Positions 48,452-60,300 of a stretch of 64,000 nt of DNA are shown here, one piece after another (within the stretch, counting starts at the first letter, position 1; each line of letters begins with the position of its first letter). Below the pieces are notes generated by a model that made no database searches, was not told the DNA's origin, and was given only the letters and a program-made list of their open reading frames with translations. Source of the DNA: Hydractinia symbiolongicarpus (taxonomy: Eukaryota > Cnidaria > Hydrozoa > Anthoathecata > Hydractiniidae); the NCBI RefSeq assembly GCF_029227915.1, contig NC_079887.1, positions 11,346,001 to 11,410,000 of the forward strand. Reading direction: 5' to 3'. The position numbers and the translations under genes are program-made.

Positions 48452-48800
48452 TAGATAGATGTGCATATTTTACATGGCTAGCCTCACTAATATCAAGGGA
48501 TATACCCTGTCTATTATTTCCAGGAGGGCCCATGACTTAGATGGAGAGTCTTAGAGTATTTAATGCTCATTTTGAGCTACGCAGACCCAATTAGTGCCCG
48601 CGCTCTACTAGACAACTCCCGGCAACATCCAACGGCCCACACAGTGTGGTGCCATCTCCCCAATTTCCCTCACATAGCTTGGGTTAACCTGGGGCTATGG
48701 TAACATTCACTTGAACATATGTTGAATCGCCGTCAAGAGGAATCGAACCCCGGTCTCCCGCACAGAGTACGAGACTTATAACCAATAATCTACGGCGCCA
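48452..48800 (-). mobile_element. Full-length tRNA-derived SINE
   Basis: Read on the minus strand, the head (about 48799-48724) looks like a tRNA. CGCCGT near its start can pair with ACGGCG 60-odd bases later (an acceptor-like stem), a GTAGATTATTGG stretch sits where the A box belongs, and GGTTCGATTCC is a perfect B box. The body follows with blocks shared by the copies at 16722-16888 and 31454-31575, ending at 'gtaaaatatgcacatctatc', the ATCT tail. This is a polymerase III-type SINE; which tRNA it came from is unclear. Confidence 0.8.
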
Positions 48801-49285
48801 CATGGTTCCTTAATTTTCCTATCTATTTTCGAATTTAAGTTAATTTAGAGGTTTTAACATTTATGTTATTTCAGCCTTCTCGTCCAATTTATGGTTTGTG
48901 TTTAGTTGTTTCTTCTTCCAAGGTTAAATTTCTTTTCACAAAGGGTCCCGGTCTTTTTTTTTTTAACCGTCGTAGCTCATTTCTTTGAATTGCAGTCCGC
49001 ACGTGTTTTCCGTTTTCAGCGGTAAAAGAAAACAGAAAGCAAGAGTAAGAAATAAAATTATTTTTTTCTATATATATTTTTTCTCCGTTTGGAGTAACAG
49101 GGTGTCATCTGTAAAGAAAGTAAGGAATTTTCAAAATATTGTCAAAATGTCCGGAAAAAGTAGGAAATTATTTGTATATAATTTTTATGTATTTTCTGTG
49201 ACGGATCGGACATAATGTCATTTTGCCTTTTACAGGGTATTACTTCTTACTTGTGTTACTTTTGTTAACTTTTGAAGTTGTAGCT

Positions 49286-49594
49286 TCACGCCTGTTGTGG
49301 ACGACCGACGTCAGTCACTTCTTCCTTTTCTTCTACTCCATCTCTAATGAGAGGAGGATAAGGATTAGATCGAACTACAGTGACTATACTGCTTTCTGAG
49401 GCTTCATTTGTACCGGGGATCAGAGGTTCATCTGGGAGAGTTTGAAACTTGTTGAGGGCTGTTTTAAACTTTAAAACTGGACATGAAGTGATGCTTCTTA
49501 GAGACTTCGGACTTGTTCCAAGGTTTTTTATATAGTAGGTGAATGGGTTGGAGGACGCATGCGAAATATATTTGCAGTAATGGCCTTTATACAA
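49286..49594 (-). mobile_element. LINE ORF C-terminal remnant
   Basis: A 102-codon minus-strand frame reads PKSLRSITSCPVLKFKTALNKFQ followed by LPDEPLIPG, the shape of the C-terminus of non-LTR RT ORFs ('FK..LD.FL..LPDEP..PG'). There is no RT core here. The frame is probably all that remains of a truncated copy; the family is uncertain. Confidence 0.5.
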
Positions 49595-49899
49595 TAGATG
49601 CTATAGATTCAGGCTGTATTTTGTTAGGGTCAACATTTTTTTGACCACCACTAAGTGAATGGACCACATTTTATGCTGTATGGAAGTACACTTGCATATG
49701 TTTCGTCCAGAAAACTTTTGTTAAGTTGGGGGGACTCTTATAATAATACAGAGCTTCCCTGTGTCTGTATGTGACTTTTACAAAGTGGATTATATTCTTC
49801 ACAATTTTCTTTGATAAAGTCTATAAAACATTACCTATAAATTTGTTCAGTAATTTACAACTTTGATGTTAAAATAATACTGACGTCAGAGAAAAGTAT

Positions 49900-50110
49900 A
49901 TTAAAATTACTGAAGTCATTACAAGGCATTTAAAACTTTGAGGCCAAATAACTTGAAAACGAGGTAATGATGTCAATGATTTTTCATTTCGTAGGTAACT
50001 AGGGACCACCTGGGATGAATTTGGGTAATTTTTCCAAACCTGGGTCCCCAAATCCGTTTCGGAATGGACTGTTTAATGACATCTTTAAAAAACCTTTAGA
50101 TCCTAATATC
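49900..50110. repeat. Interspersed repeat, copy 2
   Basis: Collinear with 32440-32660: 'gaggccaaataacttg', 'gtaactagggaccacctggg', 'tttgggtaatttttccaaac'. Confidence 0.65.
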
Positions 50111-50431
50111 TTTGCAACAAAGGCAACGATATACAAATTTTTTGTGTTTTGACGGGACTTTGATGATGTCAGCAAAATTTTTGAACCCCTATATCTTCTT
50201 AGGCATTCATTAAAAGCACACGATTCTATACATTGTTTTGACCAGCATTTCAACCTCTATTTATTACAGGCAACGAATAAACTAATTTTTGAATAATATA
50301 AATATCATCATGTCATGAACAAGCGAGTTTATTCTAGGCTACGTTTCGACAGCTACAGCTGTCATCAACGGGCAATGGTCGTAATCATCTTAGGCTATTT
50401 ATTATTTGAAGAGATAATTAGAGGATCGAAA

Positions 50432-51050
50432 TTAACGAAGTGCGGGTAACCATATTTCTAAAAGTTGATAGGAAATACTATTGATATGAGTATTTCTGTC
50501 TATACTATTTATGGTTTCTTTTACTTTTCTTGCTGTCCAACCAGACTCTCGGCCTATGATCTTTTTATTGTCCCAGTCTATAACATGATCATTCTTCCAG
50601 CTATGGTCCGCAATCTGATTTTTGTCTGTATCTGCGTTGCGTACGGCTCTTTTGTGCTCTTGCACACGTTGTTTAAACATTCGTTTTCTTTCACCGTCAT
50701 AAACAGCATCACAATCCTTACACAGGATTTCGTAGACAATATTACATTGACCCTCTAGACATATTTTGTCTTTCGGATGCGACAGTATACTACGTAGCGT
50801 GTTTTTAGATTGAAACACTGGCTTTATTTTATGATTTTTCAATACCCGACGAAGTATATTACTTGTCCCTGGTATATATGGCATACATACAGTGGCTACT
50901 GGATCATTTTCTGCATCTTTCCCATCACTGCTCTTATCAGTCCTGTTCATGATTTTCCTCTCAACCTTTTTATTGGTCTGTCTCGAGTACCCATTTGCAA
51001 TAAGTGTTGCTTATATGAGATAACTCTTTCTTTCGGTCATTCTCTCAACT
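50432..51050 (-). mobile_element. Penelope-like element, GIY-YIG endonuclease end
   Basis: A minus-strand frame of 172 codons (50950-50432) contains VCMPYIPGTSNILRRVLKNH, NTLRSILSHPKDK, a NIVYEILCKDCDAVYDGE block and KRVQEH-like basic stretches. This is the connector plus GIY-YIG region that closes the ORF of Penelope-like retroelements. The usual 'YIGET' core reads YDGER here, so the nuclease motif is mutated. The frame can be followed upstream to about 51050; the reverse-transcriptase half is not in the window. A truncated, dead copy. Confidence 0.82.
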
Positions 51051-51419
51051 GACGACATTGGCTGCTCTGTTCAGTAATGAGGACACTACACTTTCTTTGC
51101 AAGACATTTGGTGATTAGATGTGTAGTTGAGATATTGATCAGTATGAGTTGGTACTGATACTGATAAGTTACCACCGTTGCGAGAAACTAATTTTTACCA
51201 AATTTTGTTTATATCTGTACTGCTGACGTCAGGAAAAAAATCTGAAAACCTTTTTCCATTTTTCTTTTGCCTAAGTAGATTTTTTTATTGGCTTTATTGA
51301 CTAGTTTAATCAAAATTTTGAATATAGTCCTGGACAAATGTTTCTCACTTAAAATTTGTTGTGTCTGCTCTCTTTCTTTCTTGTGCATTGTCAACATTGT
51401 CTACTTTTCACATTAGGTA

Positions 51420-54400
51420 ATGTCTGCACAAAATAATGACCCAAAAGATGCTGTTGCTGTGAAGGAATATGTTAAGAAAAATGATGAATCTACATTTTGT
51501 TTCAGTAAGGAGCCATCACTTGAAAAAATGTAAGTTTAGTTTTTATATTGTGTGTTTGTGTGTTCACATTTGTGCCAACAAAGGAGCCGGTGAAAAGATT
51601 CTTATCATCGCCAAAGTAGATTTTTAGGAAGGGGGCAAATTTTGGGGTAATGAAATTAAAAATACAGATGAAAATCACTTAAGATGTATACATTATCACA
51701 AAAAAATAATAATAACCATATACAAGTTTTAATTAAAACCCAGTTTAGAGTAGAGAGTAAGCAGGCTGAAATTGCAATAAAAATTAAGGATGCCTTAATC
51801 AAGAACATGCTGAGCTTCAAACAAGTTTTTGTGCCTACAATATATTTTCAATAAGTTACTTGGCCACTGTGATATTTCTCCCATACTTGTGGTGCTTTCG
51901 TTATTTTTGGAGCACTTGATGGAGTCCAAGTCCTAATGTCCTACATTCATGTGGTGTACTTTGCTTCATTGGTCAAAAAATTAATGAATTGTACAGAACT
52001 GAATTCCCCAAGTTTAATTTGAAGATGGTGGCAGGGTGCCGATGCCAGGGTGATGATGTGCTCCAATATTATTCTTGTTTGGTTAGCTAGTGACTTTTTT
52101 TCAGCATCTGATATAAAGTTAATATGGATTTTAATAATAAGTAACATATTTTAAAGAACCAGAAAAAGCCTGGTGAAAAAAAAACATGTCCAGGGCCTTT
52201 TGCATGTGCGATTTGTCACACTCGCAACTAAAACTCATGCCAATGCCTGATTCAGTAAAGAGTTTTGAGAATAAGGTTGTATTATGTGTCATACATTCTT
52301 TTTTTATAAAACTTCCCAGTTGTCAAGTGTAAAATCTGTACAAACAAATTTGTCTTTTTTTTCTTCTTTTTTTGCTGTTCCACGATGTTTCTTTTTATTG
52401 TGAAACTTCAAATAGAGCAGTATTATATATTCTACGATGACGGCATCAAAGCTCACCAAAATTGAACTATTATACTTCGAGTTTTTTTTATTACATTTTT
52501 ATTTTTTCCTTTTTTTAGGGTCAGTCATTTTACTGTAAAAGGAATACTGGGAATTCGTATTGTAAAAGAAATAGTAAATTGTTAAAATTTATTAAGAAAT
52601 AAGCAACCACACATTAAAAAGAATGGATTGCCCTTTCCAGAGCAATAACATCAATAGTAACATGATTGTACTAAGTACTAATTGTTACACTGTCAAAAGA
52701 AGAAATTACATTCTAAACTCTTCAAGAGTAAGAAACTTTATTTTAATAAAACCCAGAATTGCCCAGTGGACAAATATGCTTTTAGGATCCATTTTTTCAA
52801 CAAAATATCTGGCTACAAGTACCACAAATCCCACCATTTGCAGAATTTTTTAATTTTTTTCAGTCTTTTGTGGTACTTGTATCTGAATTTATTTGCCTCC
52901 CTCCGGAAGCAAGGCAATGTAGTAGTGGTGGTACTCATAGCTAAACTAACCTGAACCTCCAGTGTAAACCTTTATGCTCCGACTACCAACTTTCACCCAT
53001 TTTATTCTGATAAAATGTGGCAATCGTAGTAATTTATTCGCAAAAAGTTACCATATTTAAAATAATTATTGTACAATTTATGCTTGTTGCATAGTAACAT
53101 AATTAGTATGTAAAAGTTTTTTGTGCGTAACTCGTCCATGTTTGTTTACAAACTAATGTATTCGGATAATTTATGCAAATAACAACGAAATAATTATATT
53201 ATTTTCGAACTATCCATTTTCAAAATGGCGAACTAATATGGCGTTGTTCGTGGCCAGATATCAATTGTTTTTTTTAGCCCTGATAAGTGTCGTTGGTACA
53301 TGTGGTATTTGTAACTGTTTCCTAAGTTGAAAGAAGTGGACCCTTATGATTAATTAGTTGGGGGTGTGCTAGTTTGAGTTTGAATGATTTTTTTATCTCT
53401 TGTCTCTAGACGTCAGATGCAAGCACAATTTGCTGATGAAAGAAACTGGAATCAATTCCATTCGCCAAGAAACCTACTTCTGGCTCTAGTAAGCTACAAT
53501 TCCTTAATGCTTGAAACAGTTATGCTAATGTGTTTTAATCAACATACTAAATTTATACATTCTTACACACTACATATATACATTCTTACATACTAAATAT
53601 ATACATTCTTGCAAACAAAAGATTGAACATTATTGATATACATAACTTTTGTAAGTGATTATAACATCAGTTTACTGTATTATTCCCGCCAAGGATTAAC
53701 ATTTAAACCTAAGAAGAGAGGCAGGTAGAGAAAAGATGATAATTCTTGTGACTATACCATGTGAGATTTGGAATGTTCTAAAAAAGTTGTTTAAATTATT
53801 ATCGACCTACATTGTGTTGATAAGCATGTAAAAGAAATCCTTATCTAAAAAATTCTAAATAAACATCACATAGCATCATGTTTATGTGAAAGATAAACAA
53901 TAATAAATATAAAGTCCCAAATGTTTATTTGATATTTATTTCGAATGTATATTCTTGCTATCCAAGTACACCAAAGTTATACTAAGCAATAAGATATAAC
54001 AAAAACAAGTGTCTTGTTGAGACTGACTCTAAAATATAGTTTTTGTTTGTTATTTTTATTAAAAGTACTATGAGCAACAACAGCATTTCATAACAATACC
54101 TTATATATTTATGTCTTATTCTTTAATCACAAGAAACTGATTTACTTCATATTACATTGTGTTTCAAATTGTGTAGAAAAAATTGGAACAGATCAAATTT
54201 GCTCTTATATATTTTATATATTTTTTTCTTTGATATTGCCAAATTAAATTCAGGTGAAATTTTTTTTTTTCTGCCATAGTCATATAAGAATAATTAAACG
54301 TTTTAAATGTAAATTTTACGTAGAAATTTCCATAAAAAAATCAGCATTTTTAAATTAAATGTGTGCTAAAAAATGTTCAACTTCTCTCGTCATAAATTGT

Positions 54401-56651
54401 GAACTCTTCTAAACTTTAGGTTGGCGAAGTTGGTGAATTGGCGGAATTATTGTAGGGATTTTTTTTATCTTAAGTATTTTTTGCAATTTAATAAGATGAA
54501 AATAAATGCAGAAAAAGAGTGGATAGTGGAATAAGTATTTTAATAACCTTTGGCTTAAATAAAATGACTTTTTGGCTGGTTCTAAAATAGTGCCCAAAAA
54601 AGAATATGAAAACATAAAGATGATTGTAGTTCTTCTGTGTAGTATTTTTCCTTTAAAAAAATGTTAAGTAAGTAGAAGTATCCATTCCTGATTTGATGTA
54701 TCTTCTATTTTAGTCAATGGAAAGGTGAAGTGAAACAAGGCTTGCCAGGTAACTTTTGCTAAAGATTTGCATGTAGATGTTTTCTTTTTAATAATTGCTT
54801 ACCTTAGTGTTGCATCTATATTATAATACTCGTATACGTCCGTCCGCAAATGGTAGCTTAGCTGCGCGAGTAGTGAGACGCACAAACAGAAAACGAATCC
54901 TTATTGCTTCGCCACATTGTTACCGACTTTTATTTTTTCAAATGTCACACTTAAACACGCACACTAAATGATGTGAGGGAATGTGAAATTGCTATAATGT
55001 TTGCCATATGTTTTTGTGTATTATACTCAAAGCAGTCATAATCAGCCTACCTTATTAACACAATAATAGGCAGAGAGATTGTTGAAAGCAATTGCCGATA
55101 CAATATAATGAGAGAGGGGTCAACTTTCTCAATTTTGGCCAAACAGGGAGTTAAGAATTTCACAGTAAAAAGGGTGGAGATTAGCAAAAAAGGGGGGTTG
55201 TTGCAAAAAGGTGGAGTTGCTCTATACTTCAGAGTAAGTTATTGCTTCTTAGATTACCTACTTCAAGTAAGACAGCTCATTCAATTTAGAGGTTGAGAAA
55301 TTGAAAGACTTATGCATTAGAGATCTTGCTAAAAGTTCATAAAATACCAGGTATTTTTAGTCACATTTAGTGGCAAAGACAAATGGAATTAGCAAGAGTA
55401 CAGTTTAATTTGCAAGAACTTTTTCTCACTATCAATTTTTGTAACTATTAAACATTGCTTTTTGGCAGGTTCCACATATTTTTTAAACAATAACAACAAT
55501 AAGTCCTTTCTGATGTCTTTGAATATGAGTTCGAATTAATAAAGGTGTTTGCGTTACATATCTGTTACAGAATGAAGATAATAGCTTGACCTCAAAGTAA
55601 TATGGAGGTTACTCATAAAGTAAGAAAGGTGGGGTTCCTAATAATAGGGGTTTGTTTTACAAATAAGGGGTTTCTGACCCCTCTGCCAATTATGATTGTT
55701 ATTTTTTATATGCAGATTTTGTTACATTTGATATGCTTGAATAAATGCCATAATTTCCTTACTTTTTGTGCCTTTTAATCTTCACCCACTGAAATTACAA
55801 AATGTTGGCATGAATTATCTTGCTGTAATACATGCAGATTAATATGTTAATCTTTTTCTGTTAAAGCATAATAAGTCTAAATTTCATAAGAGTTAAGTAA
55901 AAATTAAGACTTTTTTATTCCAGTGAATTACCAAAACAAAGCACAAAATTCATGCAAATTTTCAAAATACGCATAAATTAAATTCCCCTTATCAGAGTGT
56001 AACATAAATAAAAGTAGTATTTATATTTGTATTTATATTTTCCCAGTAATCACAATACAAAGCACATACACATACACTTACTTTGTTCCTCTTGTTTGAT
56101 TGACAATATTGTAGACATTTTGGAGAAAACTAGAAAAAATGAAAAGGTCTATCAAAATTTGCGTTTCTAATCTCCTGCAAAAACACGTTAATCAAATTCT
56201 TACTAAGTTGTTATAAAAATTTGTGTTAATTTCCTTTGTGTTAATTTTGTGATAGTTAATTCTATGCATTGTTAATTTTTTGGAATAGGATATTAATTTT
56301 TGTTTCGACTCAAAACCTACACTGACAGAAATGGAGAATCATGAGCCTGCTTATATTTTGTTGCAAAAAATTTACAAAAAAGAAAAAAGAAAAAGGAAGT
56401 TAAAAGATTATTTTTTACTAGACTGGACTGAGAAAGAAAGGCGTAATTTGGGTGAAGAACTTAGTGATGTTGTTATGAACACTGTTCGATTAGCTGATGT
56501 TTGCAATATTGACCTTTCGAAGGAAATACTTCATAAATTTGGCGTTAATGCCAAAAATTACCCAGTACAAGAGTGCTTACGAAATTCAATGCATAACAAA
56601 CCGACAAAAAAAACCAAACACGATGACGAGTTTAAGCCACGAGAGAAATGA
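51420..56651 (+). CDS. DCTPP1: dCTP pyrophosphatase 1, isoform using the first last exon
   Basis: Five exons join in phase: 51420-51529, 53410-53488, 54420-54451, 54714-54748, 56422-56651, giving 161 residues. All-alpha MazG-type NTP pyrophosphatase that hydrolyses dCTP and modified dCTPs to the monophosphate, cleaning the nucleotide pool. Family signature in order: FSKEPSLEKIRQMQAQFADE, RNWNQFHSPRNLLLALVGEV (the exon 2/3 junction falls before VGEV), ELAELFQWKGEV, then EELSD. Predicted Mg ligands are Glu66, Glu69, Glu98 and Asp101, matching the human E63/E66/E95/D98 set. The exon 5 C-terminus is a basic Lys-rich tail. An acceptor lies just before the ATG, so the 5' UTR is probably spliced. 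The last exon is duplicated (see 56671-56864). Confidence 0.93.
54811..54900 (+). repeat. Interspersed repeat, second copy of the 2285 family
   Basis: 'tatattataatactcgtata' plus 'cgtccgtccg' plus 'caaatggtagcttagctgcg'; see 2285-2365. Lies in intron 4 of DCTPP1. Confidence 0.55.
55170..55690 (+). repeat. Interspersed repeat of about 0.5-0.7 kb, copy 2
   Basis: Collinear with 40838-41530. Lies in intron 4 of DCTPP1, just upstream of the duplicated last exons. Confidence 0.7.
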
Positions 56652-56670
56652 TAAAATGAACTATTTTTAG

Positions 56671-56864
56671 ACTGGAGTGATAGACAAAGAGAGCATTTGG
56701 GTGAAGAATTAAGCGATGTTTTGATATACCTGGTGAGACTAGCTGACAAATGCAACATTGATTTACCTGCTGCAGCTTGTCGAAAATTCGAATTAAATGC
56801 AAAAAAGTATCCAGCAGCATTAGTTAGTGGGTCTAACAAAAAGTATACAGAATATGAACAATAA
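56671..56864 (+). CDS. DCTPP1: Alternative last exon of DCTPP1 (tandem duplicate)
   Basis: Starts 19 bases after the stop of the first last exon, behind its own acceptor 'ctatttttag', in the same phase (2 bases completing Asp). It reads DWSDRQREHLGEELSDVLIYLV RLADKCNIDL in homology to DWTEKERRNLGEELSDVVMNTV.. of the first copy, keeps the metal-binding Glu and Asp, and ends in TAA at 56862-56864. Splicing 54748 to 56671 gives a complete second isoform. Its LIY segment and following residues look closer to vertebrate DCTPP1 than the first copy does, so it may be the ancestral exon. An AATAAA (56860-56865) overlaps the stop. No poly(A) signal fits between the two exons, so both isoforms would share the 3' end. 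Confidence 0.8.
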
Positions 56865-57268
56865 AAATTTTGGTATAAATGTATGATAACTTTTATAGGA
56901 CGCTTATTTTTAACGTTATGTTTATAGACAAAGTGTAAGACTTACCAATTAGTTACAGAATGATCTCAATTCTGTGGTTGTTTTTCTACTCTGGAAAATT
57001 TTTTTTATTTGTGTAAACCTTTCAAAAGAATGATGTTGTTTTTATTTTTGCATGCCCTTCTGTTTATTTCTAATATACCTACACTGTTTTTTGGCTTTTA
57101 AGATCATTACCTTTTGGAAATGTGAAAGTTTTATGTCAAAAACTGCAGGTGGCAGAATCTCATTTAACAAAACTTTGTGACCCTTAATTCTGGCAACAAA
57201 ATCCTAGCTTTAAAGGTTCTTGCTTAATATTACACAGAATATCCACCTGCCTATATGTTTTGTTAATT

Positions 57269-57350
57269 GGTAAAAAAACCTTTATAGTTAAATAAATATG
57301 TGGACATGTGGTAAAAAAACATTTATAGTGAAATAAATATGTGGACATGT
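57269..57350 (+). repeat. 41-bp tandem duplication spanning the RAD51D start codon
   Basis: 57269-57309 and 57310-57350 are two adjacent 41-bp units with two differences. Each contains AATAAA and ends 'gtggacatgt'. The ATG in the second is the RAD51D start; the one in the first opens a two-codon frame (ATG TGG TAA). Confidence 0.9.
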
Positions 57351-60300
57351 CACTTTTAAATATATTGGAAAAGCTGAAGATTGATCAGGAGAAGATTATT
57401 AAAATGAAAGATCAGGGTATCTCAACAGGTAAACACTTATTTACTTCTAAATCATCTTTTTCCTACTTTTTTGTTACTGCTTTTATAACTTACTATTAAA
57501 TTAGGTGCCCTGTATTAAGTTTTAAATATACACCCGTGGTTGCTTCGGCACTTCTACAATTTAAAGTTAAATTTGTTTTGCCACTTTAGTTAGTTAGGGA
57601 TAAATAAATAATTAAAACAAAAAATTATCTTTATAACATGACTGATACAAAAAACCAGTTAGTATGAAAAAATCTGCCTATTTGATTGATTTACAGTTCA
57701 CTAAAACAGATCGTACGAAGTCATTCTAACCAGTTTGGAAAGCCATTACTAAAATGTTACAGTAAAAACATAAACAAATAAAAAAAAGATTTCCGTACCA
57801 CAACAAAAAATATAAACCTTGTTCACCTAAAATAATCTTCTAGTTTCAATTTACATAAACAATAATTGAAATTTGTTTTGTGTACTTACAAACCTTTAAA
57901 ATTGAACAATTTTGACTATAAAAGTATCTAAATCAAACATGTTTTTTACTTCCTCAGTGACTTGGAAAGACAAATGGACTTAAATTTTTGTACTGGGGTA
58001 CTGTAGAACTGTACAATGCAATACCCTCGATTAAAGGCACATTTTGTATATCACAGTTCAACAGCAAAACTAGTCTGTATTTTACCAAAATCGACTTGTA
58101 GACTATAAATCTTTATTTTTAGTACTAGGATTTTTGCAGCACAGTGACAATGATGAATTGATGAACAAAGCAACTCTGACACAACAAGTTAGTTTTGTTT
58201 GTTTGTTTGCTTGTATGTTTTGTCGGTTTTGTCAATTTTGTATTATTTTGTTTGTTTTGTCTTATTTTGTCTTATTTTGTCTAATTTTTTTTTTGTTGTT
58301 GTCATTCCATCCTAATCAAATTATTTTTTTCAGGAAGTTAACTTAATAAGAGAGAATTTGTTTGCAGAGCATGCGAAAGTTCCAATACGAGGCACTGATC
58401 TATATAAAGAAACGATGAGACTAATGAAGATACTTCCAACAGGTAGGTTTGGTGAAGGTTGTTTATTGATTTTATTTTGAACTCATACACAATCAGAAAA
58501 TGTTTTGGAAATTGTGTGATGTTTAAATGCAAAGCTTTTGTGACTGTAAATTCTATCAAACAATTTAACTTGATCCAGGCCATACTGATTTAACAATCGC
58601 TATTGCACACATGATGCCTAAATTGAAAAAAAGTTAGAAAAGTTAAAACTTTAAAGGACAAATGTTACAAAAGTATGAAAACGTGCAGCTAATATCATTG
58701 ATAATAGCTTTAGAAACGTTGGTTTAGTTTGCTTAACGGAAAAAAAATATTTACACTGTAAAATCTGTTTTAGGCAGAGAGGTACTGAAATTTGCATTGT
58801 TTAATCTTTTCTGTTTGTTGTTTTAGCCTGTAGCAAGTAAGTAGCAGAACCAGCATTAGTAAGTTCATTCACCTGAATAGCTTGATTACAATTCAGAATC
58901 ATTGTTTTTTTAGGTTATTCTTATCATAACTTAGTTTTGTTGATCACTATTTTCCTTTATGTTAATAATCAATATGTTATGAGATCATTATATTTTGTTG
59001 CTTTTAAATATTGTACAAATCAGCTTTTGGAACGTCTTTTAAACTATATACTGTATAGCTATATACCGATTTCACTACTTAAACGACTACATGCATTTTT
59101 TACATGCATTTTATAAGCAACTGTACTGAAATCTTTTGTACAGGTATTTTGATTGTTCAGTTTTTTGCTAAGCAACCTTCAGCTAAATTTTTTATTGATT
59201 TTAATTTGGGAGTTCATTACTTGACTTTCAAGTTGCTTAAAAAGACATGTACCACAATCAGCATCATGTTTTACTTTCACCACAGTTGACAATTCTTGAT
59301 ATTTTTGAATCATTACATAGTTTGGATGAGTTGCTTCATGGTGGTTTGTTTACTACTGAAATGTTGGAAGTGTATGGACCACCAGCTGTTGGGAAAACTC
59401 AGGTAAGATTACTGAAAATTCTGTCTTTAAACGCCTGGCGTGTTAAATTGTAGGGGAATTTAAAAAATACCATAATTATGCTGAAGAAAAGGAGGAGGGT
59501 GTTGTGCTCAAGATGTACGATGGGATATGTTTTCTGCCTTAATTTAAGAAGGCCTGTTTGTGTCAGTGTGCCAACACTTCTAACTTTTCTAAAGTTTTAA
59601 AGTTATTTCTCGAAAGGTCACAACTACTTCATTATGAAGCAAACCGAAAAAACTTGTGAGTTTTACAACACATGATCCAATCCTACGAATCGATTCAAAA
59701 GTTAAACATTAATTTATATATATTATAATTATAACCTTTTTTGAACAGCGCGTAAATTAAGCTTTAAGAGCTTGCCTAACTGAGTTGTCTTTTTCTTCTG
59801 CTTTTTTTGTCTCTTTAAGAGTTTCTGTTAAAACTGGTAATTGAGTTGTCTTTTCTTTCCTCTCTTCTTGCCTCTAAGAGTTTCTGTTAAAGCTGGTTAA
59901 TTATAGTTTCAACAGTTACGAGAGATTTTGTAAGGTCTCAATTTGTTTTTTGTTTGACGTTTAGATGTGCTTGCAAGTGACAAGTGTTGCAATCTCTGCA
60001 CAGCAAGCAAATGTTGTTTACATGGACACTACAGGTTCCTTCACCACAACACGTCTGGTGGAGATGATTGAATCGAACGTGAAAGCACACTCTCCGCCGG
60101 TGTGTCATTTTTTTGTTCTTCCCTGTTGATTTGATGAGCAAGCGCTATTGTACCACGGAAAAGTTTTTTTTGTCTTTTTTTCATGCAACGGCGAGCTAGC
60201 AGGACAGAACCACAACAAATCTATCAGGTTTGGAATTAAAAAAATATCGCATAGAATAAAATGTGGTTCATCTGAAAAAATTCTCTTTTTTTAATTACTA

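Noticed and set aside
48724-48800. A functional tRNA gene on the minus strand
   Set aside because: It has a good B box but is continuous with a SINE body and tail found in other copies, and the anticodon arm does not fold cleanly.
50465-51052. Hydrophobic plus-strand open frames suggesting a membrane protein
   Set aside because: They are antisense to the Penelope-like GIY-YIG region; the minus-strand reading has recognisable element motifs.
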